Origin: Phycisphaerales bacterium UBA6054 | GTDB lineage: Bacteria > Planctomycetota > Phycisphaerae > Phycisphaerales > UBA1924 | Assembly (NCBI GenBank): GCA_002429045.1 | Contig: DIYM01000050.1 | Coordinates: 1-16,917, forward strand | DNA: 16,917 nucleotides | Direction of reading: 5' to 3' | Part shown: piece after piece, positions 6,764 through 13,868 of the stretch | How positions within the stretch are numbered: the stretch's first letter is position 1 | How the letters are laid out: each line of letters starts with the position of its first letter | Position numbers and translations under genes: made by a program | The notes under the pieces: generated by a model | Databases searched by the model: none | Told to the model about the DNA's origin: nothing | What the model saw: the letters and a program-made list of their open reading frames with translations, nothing else

Positions 6764-6778
6764 TAAGAATCATTCTAA
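6764..6778 (-). promoter_or_regulatory. Fur/PerR-like 7-1-7 dyad upstream of iscS
   Basis: On the minus strand the 15-mer is TTAGAAT-G-ATTCTTA, with arms symmetric at 6 of 7 positions. Compared with the PerR box TTATAAT-N-ATTATAA it matches 11 of 14 arm positions. The embedded TAGAAT (6777-6772) is also a 5-of-6 match to a -10 hexamer, although no good -35 is found at the right distance. Binding over a promoter element by a Fur-family iron or peroxide sensor would fit an Fe-S assembly operon, but this is inference. Confidence 0.4.
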
Positions 6779-6980
6779 ACAAGTGTACCCTTCGGCGGCA
6801 GCAAGGGCAAGGCGGGACCGGCGGATTCCACGCCGGGCCCGGGACAGTCTGGCTATTCGGTGCGGGCGGGCGGGCCGATGCCTGTGCGGCGTATCAGCAG
6901 CTGCCGTCGGGACGCCGCGAACTCTGGCTCCGAGCCGGTGGCACAGGACCGGGGCGCTCGGGGAGCGGGCGTCTGCGGGC

Positions 6981-7412
6981 TCAACACTCGCGGCGATAGG
7001 TGAGACGCACGCGGTTGCCCGAGTCGTTGAAGACTACCTCGCTCATGTACGCCCGCATGAGCATCACGCCCCGCCCGGACGGCTTGGAGAGGTTTTCTTC
7101 CTCGGTGGGGTCTGGGAGCCGTTCCGGATCGAAGCCCGGGCCTCGGTCCTCGACGGCAACGTCCACGGACCGGTCCGAGACCCGGTAGTCAACGGTCACG
7201 GTCGAATCGGGCGGCATGGTGGAATGGCCGTGCACGAAGGCGTTCGTGATCGCCTCTTCGATCGCGAGACGGATGGCGAAGGCGGAACCGGCATCGAAGC
7301 CGTGCTCTGTCGCGAGCCCGAGGATGCGTTCGATGACGTCGTCGATGAGCCCGCGGTCCTTGGCCAGTTCAACGCGCGTCGCGTCCCGGATGACGGTTGG
7401 ATTGGTGTCCAT
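6981..7412 (-). CDS. Anti-sigma factor-type serine kinase (RsbW/HATPase_c_2 family)
   Basis: Small GHKL-fold ATPase of 143 residues, of the family that binds a sigma factor or phosphorylates a STAS antagonist. The N-box is EEAITNAFVHG (52-62, with N57), the G1 box is DRGPGFDP (89-96) and the G2 box is GRGVMLM (113-119). These define the HATPase fold; no receiver or transmembrane part is present. The ATG at 7412 is chosen because GAGGA lies 7-8 nt upstream; a GTG at 7427 is also in frame but less well placed. It lies 43 nt downstream of the STAS gene, the usual rsbV-rsbW order. No sigma-factor gene is adjacent, so its target is unknown. It may act only on the STAS protein, or on a distant ECF or SigB-like factor. 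Confidence 0.88.
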   Translation of the reverse strand: MDTNPTVIRDATRVELAKDRGLIDDVIERILGLATEHGFDAGSAFAIRLAIEEAITNAFVHGHSTMPPDSTVTVDYRVSDRSVDVAVEDRGPGFDPERLPDPTEEENLSKPSGRGVMLMRAYMSEVVFNDSGNRVRLTYRREC

Positions 7413-7455
7413 GCGTCTGGTCCTCACGGGACGAGCGGCGCCCGTCCCGGAACGG

Positions 7456-7815
7456 TCAGGCGAAGCTGGCCGTGGCCTCGTCGGCGGTGTCGTGGATCTC
7501 GAACAGCTTGTTGAGACGCGTGATCACGAAGACCTCGTAGATCTGCGGGTCGATGTTGGCCAGTCGGAGCTGCCCTTCGCGATCACGGACCCGATGGTTG
7601 ATGGTGATCAGCGCTCCGAGGGCTGCCGAGGACAGGTGGTCGACGTTCGAGAAGCTGATCAGCAGTTTGGGCGACTCGCTGCGGTCGATCAGCGCGGAGA
7701 TCTCCTCGCTGATCGCTTGGATGTTCGCCTCGTCCAGGATGTTCCGGTCAACGAACTCGACCGTTGTCACCCCGTCGCGATCCGAGACACGCAGTCTCGA
7801 TTCGGCTTGTGCCAT
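7456..7815 (-). CDS. STAS-domain anti-anti-sigma factor (RsbV/SpoIIAA-like)
   Basis: Cytoplasmic single-domain STAS protein of 119 residues. In the family, the unphosphorylated form binds the partner anti-sigma kinase and frees the sigma factor. The ATG at 7815 is set by GGGAGGT, 5 nt upstream; the longer in-frame form to 7833 is unsupported. The STAS core shows VTTVEFVDRNILDEANI, then LLISFSNVDHLSSAALG (residues 51-67). Ser62/Ser63 lie where RsbV and SpoIIAA carry the phospho-acceptor serine, although the flanking Asp-Ser of those proteins is replaced by Ser-Ser-Ala. It is followed at 43 nt by its likely kinase partner. A -10-like TATAGT and a CACGA-N-TCGTG dyad lie upstream. Confidence 0.9.
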   Translation of the reverse strand: MAQAESRLRVSDRDGVTTVEFVDRNILDEANIQAISEEISALIDRSESPKLLISFSNVDHLSSAALGALITINHRVRDREGQLRLANIDPQIYEVFVITRLNKLFEIHDTADEATASFA

Positions 7816-7856
7816 GCCTGACCTCCCTATCAACCGCCCGGACCCGGACGAGGAGC

Positions 7857-7876
7857 ACTATAGAACACGAATCGTG
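7857..7876 (-). promoter_or_regulatory. Possible promoter element and short dyad upstream of the STAS gene
   Basis: On the minus strand TATAGT (7862-7857), a 5-of-6 match to a -10 hexamer, lies about 41 nt upstream of the STAS ATG. It abuts the perfect short dyad CACGA-T-TCGTG (7876-7866). No convincing -35 is seen at 16-18 nt, which could mean activator dependence or an alternative sigma factor. Confidence 0.3.
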
Positions 7877-7920
7877 CCTGTGCGTTTCCAGGGGTCAACA
7901 TCGACGCCGCTGCTGCTGCG

Positions 7921-7953
7921 GGCAACAGAAAAGGCGTGCCGGTCCGGCACGCC
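7921..7953 (-). terminator. Rho-independent terminator of the secretin gene
   Basis: GGCGTGCCGG (7933-7942) and CCGGCACGCC (7944-7953) form a perfect inverted repeat with a single central base, in practice an 8-9 bp stem with a small loop. On the minus strand it is followed by TTTTCTGTT. It lies 64 nt beyond the secretin stop and separates that gene from the STAS operon. Confidence 0.82.
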
Positions 7954-8016
7954 CTTCGGATCGTTCTTGGCGTGTGGGGGCTGGGGAACCCGGCCCCCTC
8001 CTCCTCCGCGGCCCGT

Positions 8017-11000
8017 TCAGCCGTCCAACTGATCCAGCAGCCCGGGGAAGTTCTTTTCTTCCTCTTCGTTCTGGATCAGGATGGTCGGCTTGAGGAGGAC
8101 GAGCAGGGTCTGCTCTTCCTTGGTGTCGATGCGGTTGGAGAAGAACCGGCTGAGGATCGGGATCTTGGAGAGGACCGGCACGCCGGACTCGACCTCGACC
8201 TCGGTGACGAGCCTCTGCCCGCCGAGCAGCACCGTTCCCTGGTCGGGCACGGTGACCGTGGTGTTGATCTGGGTGGTGGTGACGATCGGGATCTGGAACG
8301 TGCCCTCGAAGGTGGTGTTGGTGTTGACGTTGCCGCCGCCGAGGTTGTTGCCGCCGCCGCCCGCGGCGCCCTGGACCGTGCGGTCCTCGCCGAACTCGAC
8401 CTCGGAGATCGCCGTCCGGACGTTGAGGGTGACGTATCGGCGGTCTGACGAGACGACGCCCTCGATGTCGAGGAGCACGCCCTCGGACACGACGCCGATC
8501 TGCGGGTCGAAGGCGCCGGAGGAGTCGCTGGTGACGGGGGTCAGGTCGGAGACGAAGGTCTGCTGGGTCGCGACGGTGATGAACGAACGCTGGCCGTTGG
8601 TGAACGTCACGCGCGGGGCGGTAAGGATCACCGAGCGCCGGTCGGCCTGGGTGGCCTCGACCAGGAAGTCGACCTGGATGTCGTCGAGGAAGCGGCCGCT
8701 CACGCCGAGGGCGGGGCTGATGCCGAGGATCTGCGTCGCGAACGAGCTGGCGGCGCCGAGTGACTCGGTGATGCCGAACGAGTTCTGGGCGGCGCGGATG
8801 ATGGACCAGTCGTCCGAGTTGACAACCGTGCCATCGGGCAGCACGCCGCCGTTGAGCCCGGGCGAGAGCACGGGCTGGGTGACGGGCGTGTCGGGGACCC
8901 CGTCGCCGTCGGTGTCGACGAAGAAGCCGCCGCCCGTGACGTTGTCGAGGATCTGGCCGTTCTGATCGAAGTAGTCCGAAGGGAGCAGCGAGGGGTCGAT
9001 GGCCCGCGCGAGGGCGAACTCGGTGTTGTCCGCGTTGAAGTAGACATCGAGGTCGAACCCGATCTGCTCGAAGAAGTCCTGGCTGACGGTCAGGAACCTC
9101 GCCTCGACGTTGATCTGCAACGCCCGGACGGCGCGGAGCTTGCTGAGCAGCCCGATGATGGCGCGGTGGTTGCGGCTCGTGGTGGTGATGACGAAGTTGC
9201 CGTTGAGCTGTGTGACCGAGCTGGTGTTGCCGCCCAGATCGACCCAGCCGTCGGGGTCGATGTTGGCCTGGATCAGATCGACGATCTCCTGGACGCGATC
9301 TTCGAGCTCGACGACGTCGTCGTCTTGCTGTCCGCCCTGGAACGGAGACTGCCCGCCGCCGCCCTGCGAGCTCTGCAGGGCGCTCTGGAGGTCGAACTGC
9401 GGCGCGTTCTCGAACTGCGGGATGACAAAGAGCAGGTCTCGGATGTCGTAGATCTCGAGGACCGTGTTGCGGCGCAGCACCTCGTCGGACGCGATGGTGA
9501 TGATGCCGTCCTGGATCGACCAGCCCGCGGGCAGGGTCGGATCGGAGACCTTGGCGACGACGCGGTCGAGGAGGGTCTCGAGGGGCACCTCGCGGAGCCG
9601 CAGCGTGACGGGCGTGTCGGGATCGACGCCGACGTCGGCCAGCGACTCCCAGTCGACATCGATGTCGAGGCGGGTCGTGTTGCCGATGAAGGCGATGACG
9701 TCCTCGAAGGCGTTCTCGTTCAGGTCGACCGGCAGCCTGGTCTCGCGGAGGGCCGAGAGGACCGCCCGGTCGGCCTCGGATTCGGCGAACTCGAGGGGCT
9801 CGCCCCGCCGGAAGCTGATCGCCGGCCAATCGCTGGGGTACCCGATGATGTCGTCCGGGACGATCATGGCTTCCTGGTTGTCCAGGTCCTGTCGGGCGTA
9901 GGACATCTGCTTGTCGCGCTGGTAGCCCAGGAACTTGCGGTAGACGATGGTGTCCTCGATGATCTCCTTGAGCAGCAGGCCCGACGGGTTGATCGGATCG
10001 AGGAACAGGATCGCCTCGACGACCTCGAGGGCTTCCTCGTACTTGAGTTCCTGCTGGAGCGCCCTGACGCGCTCGATCTGCGAGAGGATCCGCTGATCGC
10101 GTTCCGCGAGGCGCTCGTTGCGCAGGATCTCGGTCTGCTCCGCGAGGCGTTCTTCGGTGGCGCGCTGCTCGTCGATCCGCAGGCGTTCCTCGGTCGCGGC
10201 GATGTTGATCTGGAGCTCGTCGACCTCGGCGAGCCTGGCGTTGAAGTCCGACTCCGCCATCACGTCGCGGGCCTGGTTGATGGTCAGCTTGGCCTGGGCG
10301 GCGATGTTGCGGGCCTGCGTGGTGTCGCCCTGCTCGAGGGCCGAGCGGGCCTGCTCCATCTGATTGCTGAACGTGGCCATCGCCCGGTCGCGGGCGAGCT
10401 GGCGTTCGTTGGTCACGTCGGTCAGCGCGTCGCCCGGGCCGCTCTGGGCGCGGGTCTCGACGCGCAGCTCGCTCAGGCGTGTGTTGACCGTGTTGCGTTG
10501 GTCTGCGGTGAGGTACGCGGAGAACTCCGTCGCGAGCCGTTCGTATCGTTCGCGTGCCGAGCCGAGCCGGCGCTCTTCGTACGCCCGGGCTGCCTCGCCC
10601 AGGAGCGTTTGCGCCTCGAAGCGCCGTGCGGCGTCGATGAGGTCGACCTCGGCTGGTTGTGGCGTGGTCGCCGGCGTGTCGCCGCCCGGTTCACCCGAGG
10701 CAGGCATATCCGCGGGGTCGATCTCGATCACCTGGATCGGTTCGGGCTCGTCTTCGGGCTGCCCCCCGCCGACGAAGGAGCCGCTGGACCGCGCGCCGTC
10801 TTGCGCGGTGCCGAGCAGCCAGGCCGTCGCGTTGCCCGATTCGGGCGCGAGCAGACCGAGCGATGCTGTCTGGAACGCATCGCCCCGGGCCATCTCGAGC
10901 TCGACGATCCGCGCACTCGTGCGCTGCAGCAGACGCTCGGAGCGGTCGTCCAGCGTCACGCCCAATCCCGAGACGAAGGTGACGAGCTGCTTGGCGGTGG

Positions 11001-11535
11001 AATAGTCGCCGGCCTGGAACGATTCACTCGCACGGGCCACCGCGTGCCCCGCTTGCGGGGCCAGGTCGTTGCGGCGGGCATCGACCATGCCCAAAATGAC
11101 GCGGGCGTTCTGCTGCAGGGCGGCGTCCGCCCGATCGGACTTGACCAGCGTGGCGGCCTGACGCTCGGCTTCGTTGAGCCGATCCTGCGAGAGCGCGAAC
11201 TTGGCACGCTGCAGGCTGATCTCGAACTGGTCGGACTGGTGGATGCGTCGGTCCACCCCCGACCGGAGCGTCCAGAGTCGTTTGCCCTGTTCATCGCTCA
11301 TCGTCGCCGCGGCGGGCGATGCGTGCAACGCGTCGAGCATGGCTTTGGCGCGGATCAGTTGACCTTCCGCGATCAGCGACGCGGCGTGATCCAAGACCCG
11401 CGTGGGCTGGACCGCCGACGAGTCGGACTGGATCGCGGGCGTGCCCGCCGCGACAGGAGCGGCCCAGACCGCGGTGGTCGTGGCGCACGCCGCGAGGAGA
11501 AGCGAGCAAACGGAACGGTGGGTCACGCGAGACAT
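8017..11535 (-). CDS. Very long secretin (type II/III secretion or type IV pilus outer-membrane channel) with TPR and coiled-coil N-terminus
   Basis: Outer-membrane channel protein of 1172 residues, against roughly 600-750 for GspD or PilQ. The ATG at 11535 has GGAG 8 nt upstream; an in-frame GTG lies three codons earlier. The N-terminus is a signal peptide (hydrophobic around 11-30, possible cut at AWA/VAA). A lipobox-like LAAC at 14-17 is an alternative. Residues about 30-385 are Ala-rich and helical with TPR-like units. Residues about 386-490 are charged and probably coiled coil. A TPR-like segment (LKYEEALEVVEAILFLDP) follows. An STN/N0-like domain lies around 600-720, a Gly/Gln linker near 727, an N-domain ending SRNHRAI near 795, and the secretin core at about 805-1155. 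The core includes ADRRSVILTAPRVT and VPVLSKIPILSRFF. An acidic DTDGDGVPD loop lies inside the core, near 872-882. The substrate is unknown, and no ATPase or pseudopilin gene is nearby. Confidence 0.9.
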   Translation of the reverse strand: MSRVTHRSVCSLLLAACATTTAVWAAPVAAGTPAIQSDSSAVQPTRVLDHAASLIAEGQLIRAKAMLDALHASPAAATMSDEQGKRLWTLRSGVDRRIHQSDQFEISLQRAKFALSQDRLNEAERQAATLVKSDRADAALQQNARVILGMVDARRNDLAPQAGHAVARASESFQAGDYSTAKQLVTFVSGLGVTLDDRSERLLQRTSARIVELEMARGDAFQTASLGLLAPESGNATAWLLGTAQDGARSSGSFVGGGQPEDEPEPIQVIEIDPADMPASGEPGGDTPATTPQPAEVDLIDAARRFEAQTLLGEAARAYEERRLGSARERYERLATEFSAYLTADQRNTVNTRLSELRVETRAQSGPGDALTDVTNERQLARDRAMATFSNQMEQARSALEQGDTTQARNIAAQAKLTINQARDVMAESDFNARLAEVDELQINIAATEERLRIDEQRATEERLAEQTEILRNERLAERDQRILSQIERVRALQQELKYEEALEVVEAILFLDPINPSGLLLKEIIEDTIVYRKFLGYQRDKQMSYARQDLDNQEAMIVPDDIIGYPSDWPAISFRRGEPLEFAESEADRAVLSALRETRLPVDLNENAFEDVIAFIGNTTRLDIDVDWESLADVGVDPDTPVTLRLREVPLETLLDRVVAKVSDPTLPAGWSIQDGIITIASDEVLRRNTVLEIYDIRDLLFVIPQFENAPQFDLQSALQSSQGGGGQSPFQGGQQDDDVVELEDRVQEIVDLIQANIDPDGWVDLGGNTSSVTQLNGNFVITTTSRNHRAIIGLLSKLRAVRALQINVEARFLTVSQDFFEQIGFDLDVYFNADNTEFALARAIDPSLLPSDYFDQNGQILDNVTGGGFFVDTDGDGVPDTPVTQPVLSPGLNGGVLPDGTVVNSDDWSIIRAAQNSFGITESLGAASSFATQILGISPALGVSGRFLDDIQVDFLVEATQADRRSVILTAPRVTFTNGQRSFITVATQQTFVSDLTPVTSDSSGAFDPQIGVVSEGVLLDIEGVVSSDRRYVTLNVRTAISEVEFGEDRTVQGAAGGGGNNLGGGNVNTNTTFEGTFQIPIVTTTQINTTVTVPDQGTVLLGGQRLVTEVEVESGVPVLSKIPILSRFFSNRIDTKEEQTLLVLLKPTILIQNEEEEKNFPGLLDQLDG

Positions 11536-11861
11536 CCAGTGCACTCCAGATCGTGGGGAGGGTGTGGCATCGGTCGGCGTGGCCGATCCGTGCGGTGTCG
11601 TCTGATTCTCCGGCCTGCCGCTCGGTCGCCCGAGCGGGGTTCGCGGGGAAAACGCGGTTCTGAGCGAACCCCCGGAAGGGTCGGACGATATCGGGGATCA
11701 GCCCGGATCGCAAACCCGATGGGGGACGAGATTCGCCCGCGACACCTCGACGAACGGAAGCGGGGCCGCCCGCAGTGGGGGGTGTCACGATGGAGATTCG
11801 GGCCGCCCGGTGCCGCGGTTCCTGCGGCTTCGCAATATGGCGCCGCGGCGATGGGCACGCA
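11536..11861 (-). promoter_or_regulatory. Intergenic region upstream of the secretin, with one weak promoter candidate
   Basis: This 326-nt gap has no convincing gene; its open frames are Arg/Pro-rich and look like shadows. On the minus strand TTGCGA (11713-11708) and TATCGT (11690-11685) are spaced by 17 nt, and each matches 4 of 6 consensus positions. Close downstream is a short perfect dyad, GGTTC (11656-11660) and GAACC (11666-11670). The predicted start would leave a leader of about 140 nt before the secretin ATG. No terminator is seen for the upstream hypothetical gene. Confidence 0.3.
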
Positions 11862-12881
11862 TCAGGCCTGGGGCATGGGTTCGAGCCAGCGGAAGTTCAA
11901 CGCGGACTCGGCCTCTAAGTGCTTTGGTGTCAGTCGGCTGCGAGATCCTGCCGCGCCGAGCGACCCCGCTGCCGCCTCCGGATCGAGCCGATCAGCGCCC
12001 ACGATGACAACATCGGACCACTCCCCCGGGTCTCCGAGTTTTTCATGGGCGAGGGCCAGGCTCGCGTCTTCGGCGGCTCGCAGCGAAGATGCCGTCAGCA
12101 GAATCTCCGCGTAGCGATCTTCCGGACTTTTCTCGCTCGAGCACCGCGCCAAGCACCGCCAGAAGGTGATCCCGAGTGCCTCCCCGTCGTCATCGACGTT
12201 GGAATCGGGATCGATGTTGAGCACCAGACGCCAGCGCTCGCGGAGTTGCTCGACGATTTCCTCGGCCGTTAGCAGGTCGGGTCGGTCTTTGGGCGCCAGC
12301 AGCACGCCCCGGTGCTCGTGGGCGGCCGAGTCGGCGCCGGCGGGCTCGGCGACCGGCTCCAGATCGAACGCCTTGAGAATCGCTTCCACCTTGGGCTTGA
12401 GGTCCGGCTCGACCCGGATCGTGATGATCTTGTGCTCGTCGAGAAACGCATAGAAAAAAGGCTCGTCGGACACCGCCCCGAACCCGACCAGCCCGTCCTC
12501 AAAGAAGAACGGGCGGAATCGGCGGACCGCGTCGGTGAGCCGCTCTTTCCCGACAGGCTCGTACGCCATGTAAGGATCGACCTCGCGGAACGCGTCGTGC
12601 CCGATGAAATCCAGGATCGGAAAGACACGCCCTGGCATGAGCGCGAAGAGCTGGTCCCAGAGCGTCGCAACCCGGGTCACCGGAACCACGATGTCGTAGA
12701 CGTATCGGTCCGGCCAGGACTCCCAGTCGCCGGGCTGTTCCTCATCGGCGTCCGCGGGCTCGAAGTCGGCGGTGTACCCCGCGAGCGGCTGCATCGGCTC
12801 GACCGGGTAGACCCCGAGCGGGAATCCGAAGCCGTCGATCTCCTTTCGCTGGATCGATTCGTCGGCCTGGCATCGAGTCAT
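11862..12881 (-). CDS. Hypothetical protein, 339 residues
   Basis: I do not recognise this family. The ATG at 12881 (MTRCQADESIQRKEIDGF) is chosen because GGGAG lies 9 nt upstream; the open frame further upstream runs antisense to coaX and has non-coding composition. The protein is soluble and acidic, with no signal peptide or membrane segment. It has three parts. The first, about residues 60-170, contains VYDIVVPVTRVATLWDQLF and PFFFEDGLVGFGAVSDEPFFY. The second, about 170-190, is HKIITIRVEPDLKPKVEAILKAF, cited as one strand-helix unit. The third, about 215-310, is LLTAEEIVEQLRERWRLVLNIDPD followed by an Arg-Cys-rich segment WRCLARCSS. The aromatic, beta-rich middle suggests a folded domain. 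It is divergent from coaX (115-nt gap) and lies upstream of the secretin. No function is proposed. Confidence 0.75.
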   Translation of the reverse strand: MTRCQADESIQRKEIDGFGFPLGVYPVEPMQPLAGYTADFEPADADEEQPGDWESWPDRYVYDIVVPVTRVATLWDQLFALMPGRVFPILDFIGHDAFREVDPYMAYEPVGKERLTDAVRRFRPFFFEDGLVGFGAVSDEPFFYAFLDEHKIITIRVEPDLKPKVEAILKAFDLEPVAEPAGADSAAHEHRGVLLAPKDRPDLLTAEEIVEQLRERWRLVLNIDPDSNVDDDGEALGITFWRCLARCSSEKSPEDRYAEILLTASSLRAAEDASLALAHEKLGDPGEWSDVVIVGADRLDPEAAAGSLGAAGSRSRLTPKHLEAESALNFRWLEPMPQA

Positions 12882-12996
12882 CGTTTCTGGCTCCCGGGGA
12901 CCGGCCCGGGCAGATCCGGGTCGGCTCGTGTTCGAGCAGGAGCGTACACGCGCGCGGGGTCCGGGGCCGCCCCCGGCGGGCATACGCTTCACTCTT
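12882..12996. promoter_or_regulatory. Divergent promoter region with two short dyads
   Basis: This 115-nt gap must serve the minus-strand hypothetical gene and the + strand coaX gene. It contains CCCGG (12905-12909)/CCGGG (12916-12920) and a 5-bp stem with a tetraloop, GCTCG (12924-12928)/CGAGC (12933-12937). I do not see convincing -35 and -10 pairs. Confidence 0.3.
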
Positions 12997-13842
12997 ATGA
13001 CCGAAGACCCCGCAACGAAGGCATCACACCCGGACGCACGCGAGCGGCCCGGCAACGCGGATCTGGAGATCGGATCGCTGATCGCGCTGGCCGTGGGCAA
13101 CTCTCGGTCCCGGATCGGTCTCTTCCGCGGCACGGAGTTGACATCCCCGAGTGCGCACGCCTCCGATGATCCGCTCGGGATCGCCCGTGCCGCCGAGGCG
13201 ATGTCCGACACGGCGGACGGTGACGACAACCCCGCCGTCGCGGTCTCGACCGTGAACCCCGCGGCGGCGGACGCGATCGAGCGGGAGATCCGCAAAGCCG
13301 GTCTGCGGGTCATGCGCTTCGGGCGCGACATGCCCATCCCGTTCGTGCACTCGCTCGATGAGGATGGGGAGCGCACCGTCGGGCACGATCGCCTGATGTG
13401 CGCCGCGGGCGCCTACGCCATCGTGCAGCAGGCTTGTGTCGTGGTCGATCTCGGCACCGCGATGACCGTCGATTTCGTGGACGGTCAGGGCGTGTTCCAC
13501 GGGGGCGCGATCGCGCCGGGCCTCAAGATGATGCTCGGATCCCTGGCGGACGGCACCAGCGCTCTCCCCAAAGTCGAGTACGAGCGTCCCGGATCGGTCT
13601 TCGGGAAGAACACGCCCGACGCGATGCGGATTGGGGTGGCGGCGATGGCACAGGGCGCCGTTCGCTTGCTCGCCGAGCGGTACGCGGACTTCTACGAGGC
13701 GTACCCCCGCATCGTCGCGACCGGGGGCGATATGGGGCTGCTCGAGGACGACGAACTCGTCGAGACGTTCCTGCCCGATCTCCAACTGCACGGCATCCGG
13801 CGCGCGTGCGAAATGCTGCTCGAATCCGAGGACGACGCCTGA
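12997..13842 (+). CDS. coaX: Type III pantothenate kinase, with an altered first motif
   Basis: Phosphorylates pantothenate in the first step of coenzyme A synthesis; 281 residues, of which the first ~27 are an extra tail before the fold. The start at 12997 is tentative: it is the first ATG but has no clear Shine-Dalgarno, and a GTG at 12928 is also open. The acetate-kinase-like fold is recognisable from LAVGNSRSRIGLF (31-43), the GHDR motif (129-132, family catalytic Asp D131), VVVDLGTAMTVDFVD (148-162), GGAIAPGL (169-176) and TGG (242-244). The first motif normally reads D-x-G-N-T, but here the Asp position is Ala (A32) and the Thr is Ser. Other motifs are intact. The gene is followed after 26 nt by the GTPase, so they are probably one transcript. 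Confidence 0.88.
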   Translation: MTEDPATKASHPDARERPGNADLEIGSLIALAVGNSRSRIGLFRGTELTSPSAHASDDPLGIARAAEAMSDTADGDDNPAVAVSTVNPAAADAIEREIRKAGLRVMRFGRDMPIPFVHSLDEDGERTVGHDRLMCAAGAYAIVQQACVVVDLGTAMTVDFVDGQGVFHGGAIAPGLKMMLGSLADGTSALPKVEYERPGSVFGKNTPDAMRIGVAAMAQGAVRLLAERYADFYEAYPRIVATGGDMGLLEDDELVETFLPDLQLHGIRRACEMLLESEDDA

Positions 13843-13868
13843 GCACGCCCCGGGTCTGGGAGGTCCGC

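Noticed and set aside
6955..6967. Short hairpin (CGCTC/GAGCG) after the anti-sigma kinase gene
   Set aside because: A 5-bp stem with no T-run; common by chance at this GC content.
7895..9829. 644-residue minus-strand open frame within the secretin gene
   Set aside because: Alternative frame of the secretin, Arg/Pro/His-rich, with no start signal or motif.
9166..12114. 982-residue + strand open frame antisense to the secretin
   Set aside because: Composition mirrors the secretin's antisense frame; the minus-strand secretin has unmistakable motifs.
12882..13376. N-terminal extension of the hypothetical gene ending at 11862
   Set aside because: The extension runs antisense to coaX and has Ser/Arg-rich shadow composition; GGGAG before the ATG at 12881 marks the start.
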